Assembly: GCF_016461955.1 (NCBI RefSeq)
Contig: NZ_JADMNM010000001.1
Span: 429,598-493,597 of the forward strand
Source: Qipengyuania sp. YIM B01966
GTDB taxonomy: Bacteria; Pseudomonadota; Alphaproteobacteria; Sphingomonadales; Sphingomonadaceae
Reading direction: 5' to 3'
Length of the DNA: 64,000 nucleotides
The notes beneath the pieces were generated by a model. It was not told where the DNA came from. It did no database searches and was given only the letters and a program-made list of their open reading frames with translations. Position numbers and translations under genes: made by a program. Shown here in pieces: positions 1 through 8,903 of this stretch. Positions within the stretch are counted from its first letter, which is position 1. Each line of letters begins with the position of its first letter.

Positions 1-882
1 GAGGGGGCGGCGATTGGTGATTTCAAGCGCCCCGACCGCATCGTCATCGGCGCCGAGGATGAGTTCGGCCGCGAAATCATGCGCGAGGTCTATCGCCCGC
101 TATTCCTCAACCAGGCGCCGATCCTGTTCACCAATCGCCGCACCAGCGAGCTGATCAAATACGCTGCCAACGCGTTCCTCGCGACCAAGATCACTTTCAT
201 CAACGAGATGGCCGATCTGTGCGAGAAGGTCGGCGCCGATGTGCAGGATGTCGCCCGCGGCATCGGGATGGACAACCGCATCGGGCCGAAATTCCTCCAT
301 GCCGGACCAGGCTATGGCGGTAGCTGCTTTCCCAAGGATACGCTGGCTCTGCTCAAGACCAGCGAGGATTATGACAGCCCGACGCGGATCGTCGAGGCGG
401 TGGTCAAGGCCAATGACACGCGCAAGCGCGCGATGGGTCGCAAGGTGATCGACGCTCTGGGGGGGCTGGAGCAGGCGCGCGGCAAGAAGGTCGCGCTGCT
501 CGGCCTGACGTTCAAGCCCAACACCGACGATATGCGCGATTCGCCCGCCATTGCGGTTGCCCAGACACTGACCGATGCCGGAGTCGCGGTGACCGCCTAC
601 GATCCAGAAGGGATGGAGCAGGCACGGCCGCTGCTGCCTCAAGTGACCATGGCGGACGATCCCTATGCCGCGATCGACGGCGCCGATGCGGTAGCGATCG
701 TGACCGAATGGGACGCCTTCCGCGCGCTCGACCTCGACCGGGTCAAGGCGATCGCCAAGGCGCCGGTGCTGGTCGACCTGCGCAATATCTACAATCCCGC
801 CGATATGCGCGCCAAGGGCTTTGCCTATTCGAGCATCGGCCGGGGCTCGCCGGCGGCGAACGGAATGTCAGGGGGCCTGTAA
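1..882 (+). CDS. ugd: UDP-glucose 6-dehydrogenase, 5'-truncated by window edge
   Basis: NAD-dependent oxidation of UDP-glucose to UDP-glucuronate, a precursor for exopolysaccharide and lipid glycosylation in the cytoplasm. The frame is open from base 1, so the N-terminal Rossmann domain lies outside the window; 293 residues are visible. The motif GYGGSCFPKD carries the catalytic Cys, codon 325-327. The helical dimerisation segment (ELIKYAANAFLATKITFINE) precedes it. The C-terminal UDP-binding domain has LGLTFKPNTDDMRDSP and ends in AIVTEWDAFR and DLRNIYNP, all typical of the family. The last 15 or so bases overlap the 3' end of the RNase P RNA on the other strand. Confidence 0.95.
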   Translation, partial: EGAAIGDFKRPDRIVIGAEDEFGREIMREVYRPLFLNQAPILFTNRRTSELIKYAANAFLATKITFINEMADLCEKVGADVQDVARGIGMDNRIGPKFLHAGPGYGGSCFPKDTLALLKTSEDYDSPTRIVEAVVKANDTRKRAMGRKVIDALGGLEQARGKKVALLGLTFKPNTDDMRDSPAIAVAQTLTDAGVAVTAYDPEGMEQARPLLPQVTMADDPYAAIDGADAVAIVTEWDAFRALDLDRVKAIAKAPVLVDLRNIYNPADMRAKGFAYSSIGRGSPAANGMSGGL

Positions 883-1288
883 GCCGGGTTCTGTCCCGCC
901 GACTTTATCCGCGAGCGCGGAAAGTATCGCCGGGGGCAGCCATTCATCTGGGCGACGGATCGCTCCGCCGCTCTAGCAGCCAACCCGGGTGCCTCGGGAC
1001 GAAACCTCCCTGCCCGGGGCACCTTGCGGCGGCGCGGGCGCGGCACCCCTATTTGGCCTTGCTCCGGGTGGGGTTTGCCATGCGAGGGCTGTTACCAGCC
1101 CTCCGGTGCGCTCTTACCGCACCCTTTCACCCTGACCTGCCGGACGCATCCGGCGGGCGGTCTGCTCTCTGTGGCACTTTCCCTGTGCTTGCGCACGGCG
1201 GGCGTTACCCGCCACCCTCGCTTCGTGGAGCCCGGACTTTCCTCGCGGCACAGAACCGTGCCACGCGGCTGCCCGGCCCCCTGACGGT
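866..1288 (-). ncRNA. rnpB: RNase P RNA, bacterial type A
   Basis: Catalytic RNA of RNase P, which matures tRNA 5' ends. On the minus strand the 5' end has the hallmark GAGGAAAGTCCGGGCTCCAC (start of conserved region I, P4 5' strand) and the 3' end has ACAGAACCCGGCTTAC (P4 3' strand). Helix P1 is visible: bases 1275-1284 pair with 868-877. The length of about 420 nt is normal. The ends are set by P1 and are approximate by a few bases. The 3' end overlaps the 3' end of the convergent ugd gene. Confidence 0.95.
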
Positions 1289-1291
1289 GCG

Positions 1292-1320
1292 GATATAGGC
1301 GCGATCAGGGGCCGGCGCAA
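1292..1320 (-). promoter_or_regulatory. Predicted promoter of the RNase P RNA gene
   Basis: On the minus strand TTGCGC (1315-1320) and TATATC (1292-1297) are separated by 17 bases. The -10-like box ends about 6 bases before the predicted RNA 5' end. This fits a housekeeping sigma-70-type promoter with a weak -35 box. It is a prediction from spacing only. Confidence 0.5.
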
Positions 1321-1331
1321 TTATTCTGCGG

Positions 1332-2071
1332 CTAGGCGTGGGTGTCGGTCCTGTCCGCCCCGTCACCGCCGAGGTTAGCGAGCGATTCCTCAGGCGCGAG
1401 GAAGCGCCAGATCAGCGCACCGATCGCGGCGCCCGCCAGCGGCGCGAGTCAGAACAGCCAAAGCTGCGCCACTGCGCCCGTTTCCGCATAGAATGCCACG
1501 CTGGTCGAGCGCGCCGGATTGACCGAGGTGTTGGTCACCGGGATCGAGATCAGATGGATCAGCGTCAGCGCGAGGCCGATGGCGATCGGTGCGAACCCGC
1601 CGGGCACCTTGCGCGAGGTGGCGCCGAGGATGACAATCAGGAACCCGGCGGTGAGGATCATCTCGATCACCAGCGCCGCCCCCATGCTGTAACCGCCCGG
1701 CGACAGCGCGCCGAACTCGTTTGAGGCAAACCCGCCCGGCTCCCACCCGGCCTTGCCCGAAGCGATCACGAACAATGCACCGGCCGCGATGAATGCGCCG
1801 ATCACCTGCGCGACCCTATAAGGAATGAGCTCGGCCCACGAAAACCTTCCGGCCACGGCGAGCCCCAGCGACACGGCCGGATTGAAATGCCCGCCCGAAA
1901 TTCCGCCGACCGCATAGGCCATGGTCAGCACCGTCAGGCCGAAGGCGAGAGAGATGCCGGCAAAGCCGACCCCAATTCCGGAAACGCCGCCGCCAGCACC
2001 GCTGATCCACAGCCGCCGAACACCAGCCAGAAGGTGCAGACCGGTTCGGCCCCCAATTTGCGCATCATCAT
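1332..2071 (-). pseudogene. aqpZ: Aquaporin Z-like gene broken by a frameshift and an in-frame TGA
   Basis: MIP-family water channel remnant. The intact frame would encode about 246 residues. It starts at ATG 2071 (MMMRKLGAE), then [20 protein letters not shown]. One base is missing in the C4 run at 1970-1973, so the first frame stops early. The second frame continues with [17 protein letters not shown] (first NPA) and VNPARS (second NPA). It then meets TGA at 1449-1451 where the family has Trp (WLFW). After that stop the same frame reads on through LAPLAGAAIGALIWRFL to a natural TAG at 1332. Two independent lesions argue for decay rather than one sequencing error. Family membership is clear from the paired NPA boxes. 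Confidence 0.85.
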
Positions 2072-2093
2072 CTCAGAACCGAATTGAAAATCC

Positions 2094-2798
2094 CTAGCGG
2101 GTCACGCCGCGGTCGCGGTCGAGCAGCAGCTGGAACAGCATCGCCCGGATCTGCCCGTCGATCTGCCCGTCGATCCGCTCGGGCCGCCAGCGGCGCTGGA
2201 ACGCCTCGACCGCCTTGTGCCCGTCGGTAATGTCATAGCCGAACCGTTCGAGCGCGAGATAGAACGTGCCGTCATTGTCGTAAGGGTCGCCCAGCGCGAT
2301 GGCCGGCCGCGGCAGGCACAGGCCATAGCTCGCCAGCCGCTCCCACGGGAACAGCTCGCCCGGATCGATCTTGCGTAACGGGGCGACGTCCGAATGGCCG
2401 ACCACATTGGCGCGCGGAATGTCGTAGGCGCTGACGATCCGCGCCAGCAGCGGGACCAGCGCCTCAAACTGCGGCTCGCTGAACGCGCGATAGCCATTGG
2501 CATGGCCGGGATGGTCCAGCTCGATCCCGATACTGGCTGAATTGATGTCGCGGATACCGCGCCAATAGGCCTGCCCCGCGTGCCAGGCGCGCTTGTCCTC
2601 CGCGACCAGCCGGGTCACTTCGCCATCCTCGGCAATCAGATAATGCGCGCTGACTTCGGTTGCCGGATCGCACATCCGCGCGCAGGCGGCCTCGGCGCCG
2701 AGCATCTCGGTATAATGCAGCACCACCATGGTAATCGGCAGCGCGCGGTCGTTGAAATTGGGAGAGGGCGCCTCGCGGTGGACCAGCTCGTCGCCCAT
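2094..2798 (-). CDS. N-acetylmuramoyl-L-alanine amidase (AmiD/amidase_2 type)
   Basis: Zinc amidase that cuts the MurNAc-L-Ala bond in peptidoglycan or muropeptides. The 234 residues hold the amidase_2 fold: VVLHYT (His28), GIELDHPG (Glu93), and [16 protein letters not shown] with His135, Lys143 and Asp145, the expected zinc and catalytic residues. A short C-terminal domain (about 180-225) looks like a peptidoglycan-binding helix bundle. No signal peptide is seen, so a cytoplasmic recycling role or unrecognised export are both possible. The gene begins 4 bases after the chpT stop and is probably last in an operon with the JAMM protease and chpT genes. Confidence 0.88.
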   Translation of the reverse strand: MGDELVHREAPSPNFNDRALPITMVVLHYTEMLGAEAACARMCDPATEVSAHYLIAEDGEVTRLVAEDKRAWHAGQAYWRGIRDINSASIGIELDHPGHANGYRAFSEPQFEALVPLLARIVSAYDIPRANVVGHSDVAPLRKIDPGELFPWERLASYGLCLPRPAIALGDPYDNDGTFYLALERFGYDITDGHKAVEAFQRRWRPERIDGQIDGQIRAMLFQLLLDRDRGVTR

Positions 2799-2802
2799 CG
2801 CG

Positions 2803-3468
2803 TCAGCCGATCATTCCGCCGGCGTCGTATGGGATGACCGCGCCCAGCAGCAGCGCATCGCGGGTCAGCTGATATTGCAGCCCGCCGCCCGCCTGCTCGG
2901 CCACCAGCGCCAGCATCTGTGCGGCAGCGGTCCGGCTCGACAACTCGCCCGGTGCCAGCCGGCCTTCAAGCGCGCGGCCGATCGTCTCGTCAAACGCGAC
3001 CCGTTCGCCGCTGGCGCGGATGACGATTTCGGCTGCGCCGGCGCGCAGTTCGGCTCCGATGTCCAGCGTGCCGCCGCGCACCAGTGCATCGAGCGCCATC
3101 TGCGCGAAATTGAGCAGAACCTTGACCGCCGGCTTGGGCAGATGCTGTTCGTTGAGGGCCCAATTGGCGGTGACACGCGGATTGGCTGCCACCAGTGCAT
3201 CGACCAGCTGGCGCGCCTCGGCCATTTCGACCATTTCGCCAAAGCCGCCCGCCGCACCGAAGGCGAGGCGGAAAAAGCGCAGCTTGGTCGCGCTGGTCCG
3301 CGCGCTCTGTTCGAGCAGCTCCATGCACCGCGCGCGCATTTCGGGATCGCGTTCGTCGGCCAGCAATTCCAGCCCGTTATTGAGCGCGCCGACCGGAGAC
3401 AGGAGATCGTGGCACAGCCGCGAACAGAGCTGGCTGGCAAGGTCCAGGGCGGCTTTGGTATCGGACAT
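2803..3468 (-). CDS. chpT: Histidine phosphotransferase ChpT
   Basis: Phosphorelay protein that passes phosphate from the hybrid kinase CckA to CtrA and CpdR in alphaproteobacteria (established in Caulobacter). The DHp-like helix contains SRLCHDLLSPVGALNNGLE with the phospho-accepting His20; the C-terminal half is a degenerate HATPase-like fold (YQLTRDALLLGAVIPY). The 221-residue length is typical. The ATG at 3468 was chosen because an upstream extension would be low-complexity and without homology to the family. It lies between the JAMM protease gene (44 bases upstream) and the amidase gene (4 bases downstream). Confidence 0.88.
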   Translation of the reverse strand: MSDTKAALDLASQLCSRLCHDLLSPVGALNNGLELLADERDPEMRARCMELLEQSARTSATKLRFFRLAFGAAGGFGEMVEMAEARQLVDALVAANPRVTANWALNEQHLPKPAVKVLLNFAQMALDALVRGGTLDIGAELRAGAAEIVIRASGERVAFDETIGRALEGRLAPGELSSRTAAAQMLALVAEQAGGGLQYQLTRDALLLGAVIPYDAGGMIG

Positions 3469-3512
3469 GAGAGCGTGGTGGTTCCGCGATGATGAAAGCA
3501 ACGGCCGTGTCC

Positions 3513-3908
3513 TTACCCGCTCGTCAACCGATAGCAAAGCGGTTCGAACCCGTCCGCCGTGTCGCGCCACAGCGCCACCGCATCTGCCGCGATGATTGCC
3601 CAGATCCGCCCGTCACCTGCCGACGCGGCGCGATCGATTGCCGATGGCTCGGGACGGCCTGAAGGGTGCGAATGATAATGGCCAAGCAGCTGCGGCCCCC
3701 CGCCCCGCGCCGCGCGATGCGCCGCAATCAGCGCCGCCGGGTCGAGTTCGAAATGGGTGGCAGGCGCCGAATGCACATTGGCAGCAGGCCGCGCCTCGAG
3801 GATCTGGTCCGCTGTACCGAACAACAGCCCGCACACCTCCAGCGGCGCGCCATTGCCGCCGTGAGCCAGCATTGCCCGGTAGGCCGAGATTGTGATGTGC
3901 ATCTGCAT
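3513..3908 (-). CDS. Stand-alone JAMM/MPN (M67) metallopeptidase
   Basis: Mov34/MPN/PAD-1 zinc protease of 131 residues. The full JAMM signature is present: Glu24 (LEVCGLLFG), His79 and His81 in GHYHSHPSGRPEPSAID, and Asp92. Bacterial members can remove ubiquitin-like sulfur carriers such as ThiS, MoaD or CysO from partners, but no sulfur-carrier gene is adjacent, so the substrate here is unknown. Starts at 3908 and 3902 (second Met) are both possible. Only 19 bases separate it from the divergent rluD gene, so the two promoters must overlap coding sequence. Confidence 0.85.
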   Translation of the reverse strand: MQMHITISAYRAMLAHGGNGAPLEVCGLLFGTADQILEARPAANVHSAPATHFELDPAALIAAHRAARGGGPQLLGHYHSHPSGRPEPSAIDRAASAGDGRIWAIIAADAVALWRDTADGFEPLCYRLTSG

Positions 3909-3927
3909 CGGTCAAAGAACGCCTGAT

Positions 3928-4881
3928 ATGGCCGAGGAGCAAACCATTACCGGCTCAGTCGCGCAAGCCGGGCGGGCCGACAAGGTGCTGGCCGAGGCGA
4001 GCGGCTTGTCCCGCGCGCGGGTGCAGGCGCTGATTGCGGAAGGCCGCGCGGCTGTCGCCGGCAGCGCGCTGGCCAGCCCGTCGGCCAGGCTGGCGGCAGG
4101 CAGTGCCTTTGTCATCGCGCTGCCGCCGCCCGCGCCCTTGGCCGCAATCGCGCAGGATATTCCGCTGGTGGTGGTGCACGAGGATGCCGACCTGATCGTG
4201 GTCGACAAGCCTGCCGGCTTCGTCGTCCATCCGGCGGCCGGCAATGCCGATGGCACGCTGGTCAATGCGCTGCTTCACCACTGCCGCGGGCGCTTGTCCG
4301 GCATTGGCGGCGTGGCAAGGCCGGGTATCGTCCACCGGATCGACAAGGATACGTCGGGCCTGCTGGTAGTGGCCAAATCCGATGCCGCGCATGAGGGGCT
4401 GGCGCGCCAGTTCGCCGACCATTCGATTGCGCGGACCTATCTCGCAGTGACGGCCGGGCATCCCCGCCCCGCCGCCGGGACAATCACCGCGCGGCTCGGC
4501 CGGTCGGACCGCGATCGCAAGAAGATGGCGGTGCTGGCGGACGATGCAGCGCGCGGCAAACACGCGGTGACGCATTATCGCACGCTCGAGGCGCTGGCGA
4601 GCGCGGCGCTGGTCGAATGCCGGCTGGAAACCGGCCGCACGCATCAGGTGCGCGTGCATCTGGCGCATATCGGCCATCCATTGCTGGGCGATCCGGTCTA
4701 TCGCAGGACACCCGCCGCGCTCAAACCGGTGCTGGCACGCCTCGGTTTCGCCCGCCAGGCGCTCCACGCGGCAAGCCTCGGCTTTGTCCATCCGGTCACC
4801 GGCGAACCGCTGCTGTTCGAGGCCCCGCTGCCGGCCGATATGCGGGAACTAATCGACGAAACCTCTCGTTCAAATCGATGA
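3928..4881 (+). CDS. rluD: 23S rRNA pseudouridine synthase RluD
   Basis: Isomerises uridines in helix 69 of 23S rRNA to pseudouridine. The 317 residues have an N-terminal S4 RNA-binding domain (about 14-65) and the RluA-family catalytic domain, with HRIDKDTSGLLVVAK carrying catalytic Asp139. Downstream are RTYLAV and GRTHQVRVHLAHIGHPLLGD, also family signatures. The ATG at 3928 (MAEEQ) was preferred over 3892, which would overlap the divergent gene. It is followed by rpoH on the same strand, a pairing I associate with sphingomonads. Confidence 0.93.
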   Translation: MAEEQTITGSVAQAGRADKVLAEASGLSRARVQALIAEGRAAVAGSALASPSARLAAGSAFVIALPPPAPLAAIAQDIPLVVVHEDADLIVVDKPAGFVVHPAAGNADGTLVNALLHHCRGRLSGIGGVARPGIVHRIDKDTSGLLVVAKSDAAHEGLARQFADHSIARTYLAVTAGHPRPAAGTITARLGRSDRDRKKMAVLADDAARGKHAVTHYRTLEALASAALVECRLETGRTHQVRVHLAHIGHPLLGDPVYRRTPAALKPVLARLGFARQALHAASLGFVHPVTGEPLLFEAPLPADMRELIDETSRSNR

Positions 4882-4994
4882 AGTTCGCTGCAGAGCAGGC
4901 CAGTTCTGCGCTATAGGATGGGACGGTGGCCCGATGGCCGGATGCTTCAGCGGGTCCGGCGGAAGCGGCCGACCGGGAAAGGTCAGGATACAAA

Positions 4995-5900
4995 GTGAGC
5001 AAGCCAAAAGGAATGAGCGTCCCCGCGCTCAGTGGAGAGCAGAGCCTCAACCGCTATCTCTCCGAGATCAAGAAATTCCCGATCCTCACGCCCGAGCAGG
5101 AATACATGCTCGCCAAGCGCTATCAGGAGCACGAGGACCCCGAAGCCGCCGCGCAGCTGGTGACCAGCCATCTGCGCCTGGTGGCGAAAATCGCCATGGG
5201 CTATCGCGGTTATGGCCTGCCGATCAGCGACCTCATTTCCGAAGGCAATGTCGGGCTGATGCAGGGCGTCAAGAAGTTCGAGCCCGATCGCGGTTTTCGT
5301 CTCGCCACCTATGCAATGTGGTGGATCAAGGCGTCGATCCAGGAATTCATCCTGCGCAGCTGGAGTCTGGTCAAGATGGGCACCACCGCCGCGCAGAAGA
5401 AGCTGTTCTTCAACCTGCGACGGATGAAGCGCAATCTCGACGCGTATGAGGACACCGACCTCCACCCCGACGATGTGGCGACCATCGCCCGCGAACTGGG
5501 CGTGCCCGAGCAGGAAGTCGTCAACATGAACCGGCGGATGCTGATGGGCGGAGACAGCTCGCTCAATGTCAGCATGCGGTCGGACGAGGAAGGCAGCGGC
5601 CAGTGGCAGGACTGGCTGCAGGACGACCGCCCGTTGCAGGACGTGGTCGTGGCCGAGGCGGAGGAAGCCGATGTGCGCCGCGCCATGCTGGTCGAGGCGA
5701 TGGACAGCCTCAACGAACGCGAGCGTCATATCCTCACCGAACGGCGGCTGGTGGACAATCCACAGACGCTGGAAGAGCTGAGCCAGGTCTACGATGTCAG
5801 CCGCGAACGGATCCGCCAGATCGAGGTGCGCGCGTTCGAGAAGCTGCAAAAGGCCATGCAACGCATCGCCAGCGAAAAGCTGCTGCCCGCGCCGGCCTGA
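4995..5900 (+). CDS. rpoH: RNA polymerase sigma-32 factor RpoH
   Basis: Heat-shock sigma factor that directs RNA polymerase to chaperone and protease genes. The 301 residues contain region 2 (LRLVAKIAMGYRGYGLPISD, then YAMWWIKASIQEFILRSW), the RpoH-specific box QKKLFFNLR (about 134-142), and region 4.2 helix-turn-helix (LEELSQVYDVSRERIRQIEV). I chose GTG 4995 (VSKPKGMSVP) because it fits the family N-terminus and has GGAAAGG upstream. ATG 5013 with AAAAGGA is an alternative, and GTG 4926 would add an unconserved leader. Possible targets in the window are clpX, clpP and tig, but I see no clear sigma-32 promoter. Confidence 0.93.
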   Translation: MSKPKGMSVPALSGEQSLNRYLSEIKKFPILTPEQEYMLAKRYQEHEDPEAAAQLVTSHLRLVAKIAMGYRGYGLPISDLISEGNVGLMQGVKKFEPDRGFRLATYAMWWIKASIQEFILRSWSLVKMGTTAAQKKLFFNLRRMKRNLDAYEDTDLHPDDVATIARELGVPEQEVVNMNRRMLMGGDSSLNVSMRSDEEGSGQWQDWLQDDRPLQDVVVAEAEEADVRRAMLVEAMDSLNERERHILTERRLVDNPQTLEELSQVYDVSRERIRQIEVRAFEKLQKAMQRIASEKLLPAPA

Positions 5901-5964
5901 TCGGTCCGGCCCGATCGGACTGGCGGGGCTGGCTCGCGGCCGCGTGCATCGCTAGGACCTGGCC

Positions 5965-6633
5965 ATGCTGTTTGCCGCGCGTCTGCTGGTCAAGATCGTG
6001 CTGGGGTTTGTCGCCCTCAGCCTGCTGTTTGTCGGCCTCTATCGGTTTGTGCCGGTGCCGGTCACCGCGACGATGCTGATGGACCCGAACCCGCTGACCA
6101 ACGATTGGCAGCCGCTCAGCCATATCGACCGCAATCTGGTGCGCGCGGTGATCGCGGCCGAGGATGGCAAATTCTGCCAGCATAACGGCTTTGACACCGA
6201 CGCGATGGAACAGGCGCTGCGCCGCAACCTGTCGGGCGGGCGGATCAGGGGCGGCTCGACGATCAGCCAGCAGACCGCCAAGAATGTCTTCCTGTGGCAG
6301 GGTGGCGGCTATTTCCGCAAGGGGCTGGAGGCCTGGTTTACCTTCCTGATCGAGAAGCTGTGGGGCAAGCGGCGGATCATGGAGGTCTATCTCAACGTCG
6401 CGGAGACCGGCATTGGCACCTATGGCGCCGAGGCCGGGGCGCAGCGTTATTTCAACCGTTCGGCCGCCAGCCTGACGCCGATGCAGGCCGCACGTATGGC
6501 CGCCGCGCTGCCGCTGCCAAAGGAACGCGCGGTGACGAACCCATCAGGGTTCACCCGCCGCTATGGCAATTCGATTGCCGCGCGGATGGGCGTGGTGCGC
6601 CGCCAGGGGCTGGACGCCTGCGTTTATCGCTAG
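5965..6633 (+). CDS. mtgA: Monofunctional peptidoglycan glycosyltransferase MtgA
   Basis: GT51 enzyme that polymerises lipid II into glycan strands at the inner membrane's periplasmic face. An N-terminal membrane anchor (about residues 8-27) precedes the catalytic domain with AAEDGKFCQHNGFD (catalytic Glu66), GGSTISQQTAKN and EVYLNVAETG, all conserved. The 222-residue length matches the family and no transpeptidase domain follows. It starts 64 bases after rpoH on the same strand. Confidence 0.93.
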   Translation: MLFAARLLVKIVLGFVALSLLFVGLYRFVPVPVTATMLMDPNPLTNDWQPLSHIDRNLVRAVIAAEDGKFCQHNGFDTDAMEQALRRNLSGGRIRGGSTISQQTAKNVFLWQGGGYFRKGLEAWFTFLIEKLWGKRRIMEVYLNVAETGIGTYGAEAGAQRYFNRSAASLTPMQAARMAAALPLPKERAVTNPSGFTRRYGNSIAARMGVVRRQGLDACVYR

Positions 6634-6657
6634 GCGCCCGCCCGCTGGCGGCGGCGC

Positions 6658-7818
6658 TCAGTCGGCCACCTCGACCACTTTGAGCGTATAGACCCCGTTG
6701 GTGTCGCCGATGCCGAAGCTCGACACCATCACCAGCAGCGGCCCATCGCTCCGCGCAGTGAAGTTCAACACCTCGGTCCCGGTCAGATTACGATCTTCGG
6801 ACCGTAGCGCGGCAAAGCCCGCGCTGCTGGCATTCTCGCTGTTTTCCGGCTCGGTCGGATCGGGCAGGCCGATGGCCACCACCGCATCGTAATTGGCTGT
6901 CAGTTCCACCCGATATGACCGGCCCGCGCCGACCTGGATCGCGTAGAGATCGTTGTCGGTCTGGTCGGCCAGCCGTCCGCTCGCCTCGCGGCCGATTGCC
7001 AGCGCTGCCGGCGGGGCCGGCGGGGCCGGGGCGGCGGTCCGGGTCAGCGACAGGCTGTAATCATTGGCATCCGGGGTCAGCGAGGAGACCTGCAGGTAAT
7101 AGGTGCCGCTGACGGGCAGGCGGCGCCGGATCGCCGGATTGAGCCCGTCGGTGTCGTCGTTTTCCGCGATCACGCTGTAGCCACCGTTGCCGTCGGGCGC
7201 AGCAAGGCGGAGCACCGTGTCGTTGTCCGACGTCGCGCGCAGCAGCACCCATTGGCCGGCCTGTCCGGTGAAGGAATGGATCGTGGGCATTTCGCCCGAA
7301 ACCCGCCCGCTCACCGTGTCGCCGATGCTGGTGGCCGTCACTGGCGCCGCGACGCTGGCACCCGGCCGCCGCCGAACCAGCAATTCGCGCTCCTTGTCGG
7401 CCGCCGCAACCGAGATGATGTAGCGCCCCGCCTCGGGCGCGACCAATCGCGTCCGCGGGCCATCGGGGGTCCACTCCGCTTCGCCGCCCTGCTTGAAGAT
7501 GTCAGCCGGCGAGGGCGCGAGCGCGCTGCCCGAGGCGCGGCATACGCGCAGCGGGGTCGCTCCTGCCTCGTGGTTGGCTTCCTCATCCCCGGCTTCCGAG
7601 TCAGACCTCTCGAGCACCGCCAGATCGATGATCACCGCTTCGCCAGCTTGCAGGTTCACTCCATAGCTGCGCGCCGCTCCTGAGGGCACCGCCATCACCG
7701 TGCCGATGGTGATCCCTTGCGCCCCGGCGGCGCTGCAATCCTGGCCTTGTGCGAACGGCGCGTAGGCGAAGAGCGCGGTGCCGAGCGCAAATGCGGCCAT
7801 CCGGTTCGGTCGATGCAT
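6658..7818 (-). CDS. Secreted protein with pre-peptidase C-terminal (PPC)-like domains
   Basis: A 386-residue protein with a signal peptide (MHRPNRMAAFALGTALFAYA, cut before QDCSAAG). It has two or three beta-rich repeats. The second has the PPC pattern: VSGRVSGEMPTIHSFTG, then DNDTVLRLAAPDG, then ENDDTDGLNPAIRRRLPVSG and YYLQVSS. A similar unit (GREASGRLADQTDNDLYAIQ) follows after a Pro/Ala linker. PPC domains usually accompany secreted proteases, but no protease domain is present, so the function is unknown. The ATG at 7818 has a strong AGGAGGGA ribosome site. Confidence 0.7.
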   Translation of the reverse strand: MHRPNRMAAFALGTALFAYAPFAQGQDCSAAGAQGITIGTVMAVPSGAARSYGVNLQAGEAVIIDLAVLERSDSEAGDEEANHEAGATPLRVCRASGSALAPSPADIFKQGGEAEWTPDGPRTRLVAPEAGRYIISVAAADKERELLVRRRPGASVAAPVTATSIGDTVSGRVSGEMPTIHSFTGQAGQWVLLRATSDNDTVLRLAAPDGNGGYSVIAENDDTDGLNPAIRRRLPVSGTYYLQVSSLTPDANDYSLSLTRTAAPAPPAPPAALAIGREASGRLADQTDNDLYAIQVGAGRSYRVELTANYDAVVAIGLPDPTEPENSENASSAGFAALRSEDRNLTGTEVLNFTARSDGPLLVMVSSFGIGDTNGVYTLKVVEVAD

Positions 7819-7957
7819 GAATGGTCCCTCCTGTTGTGCCTGGCAGATTAGCCGCGCGGCGGGCTCTGCGCCAGCGAATTGCTGTGACATGGCGATGACA
7901 AGTTCGGTTAGCGGCGCCTGCTTGCCCACCGCCGGGCGCCGTGCAACAGGTCGGCGG

Positions 7958-8890
7958 GTGAGCGGCAATCATCACCATCATGACCACGGGCACGGGCACA
8001 CTCATGCACACGGGCATGGGCACGCGCACGCGCCCGCCGATTTCGGCCGCGCCTTTTTGGTCGGGGTGGTGCTAAATTCAGCCTTTGTCGCGGTCGAGGC
8101 GGTGTATGGCTGGCTGGCCGGCTCGATGGCGCTGATTGCCGATGCCGGGCACAATCTGGCCGACGTGCTGGCGCTGCTGCTGGCATGGGGTGCGGCGGTG
8201 GCAGCGAAACGTCCGGCGCGTGGTCGCTTCACCTACGGCTATAAGAGCTCAACGATCCTCGCCGCGCTGGCCAATGCGATGCTGCTGCTGATCGCGGTGG
8301 GCATGATCCTGGTCGAGGCGCTGCGCCGGCTGGCGTCGCCGGAGCCTGTCGCTGCCGGCACGGTGATGGCAGTGGCCGCGATCGGCATCGTCATCAACGG
8401 CTTGACCGCGCTCCTGTTCATGCGCGGGCGCAAGCGCGATCTGAACCTGCGTGGGGCCTATCTGCACATGATGGCCGACGCCTTGGTGAGCCTCGGCGTG
8501 GTGATCGCCGGCGCGCTGATCTGGTGGACCGGCGCGCTGTGGATCGACCCCCTTACCAGCATCCTCATCGTCGGTGTGATCGCGTGGGGTACCTGGGGCC
8601 TCCTCAAGGACAGTGTGAAACTGAGCCTTAACGCGGTGCCCGAAAACATCGACGCGGACGCGGTGCGCGCGTTTCTCGCCGGCCGCCCGGGCGTAGCGGC
8701 AGTGCATGACCTCCATATCTGGCCGATGAGCACCACCGAAACCGCGCTGACCGCCCATTTGGTGATGCCGGCAGGCCACCCGGGCGACGCGTTCCTGCGG
8801 CAAACGGCAGGAGTGCTCTCGGACCAGCACGGCATCGCCCACGCGACCTTGCAGATCGAAAGTGCGGAAGGGTGCCCGGCGGCCTGTTGA
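7958..8890 (+). CDS. Cation diffusion facilitator (Zn2+ efflux, ZitB/CzcD-like)
   Basis: Proton-coupled exporter of Zn2+ or similar divalent cations in the inner membrane. The N-terminus is a His-rich metal-binding stretch (about residues 5-24). Six membrane segments follow, with the metal site ADAGHNLADV in TM2 and HMMADALVSLG in TM5. A cytoplasmic C-terminal domain has AVHDLHIWPMS. About 310 residues, normal. I chose GTG 7958 because the His-rich tract begins right after it; earlier starts would run antisense through the PPC gene. The ribosome site is weak (ACAGG). Confidence 0.9.
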   Translation: MSGNHHHHDHGHGHTHAHGHGHAHAPADFGRAFLVGVVLNSAFVAVEAVYGWLAGSMALIADAGHNLADVLALLLAWGAAVAAKRPARGRFTYGYKSSTILAALANAMLLLIAVGMILVEALRRLASPEPVAAGTVMAVAAIGIVINGLTALLFMRGRKRDLNLRGAYLHMMADALVSLGVVIAGALIWWTGALWIDPLTSILIVGVIAWGTWGLLKDSVKLSLNAVPENIDADAVRAFLAGRPGVAAVHDLHIWPMSTTETALTAHLVMPAGHPGDAFLRQTAGVLSDQHGIAHATLQIESAEGCPAAC

Positions 8891-8903
8891 CCAGCACGGC
8901 AAA

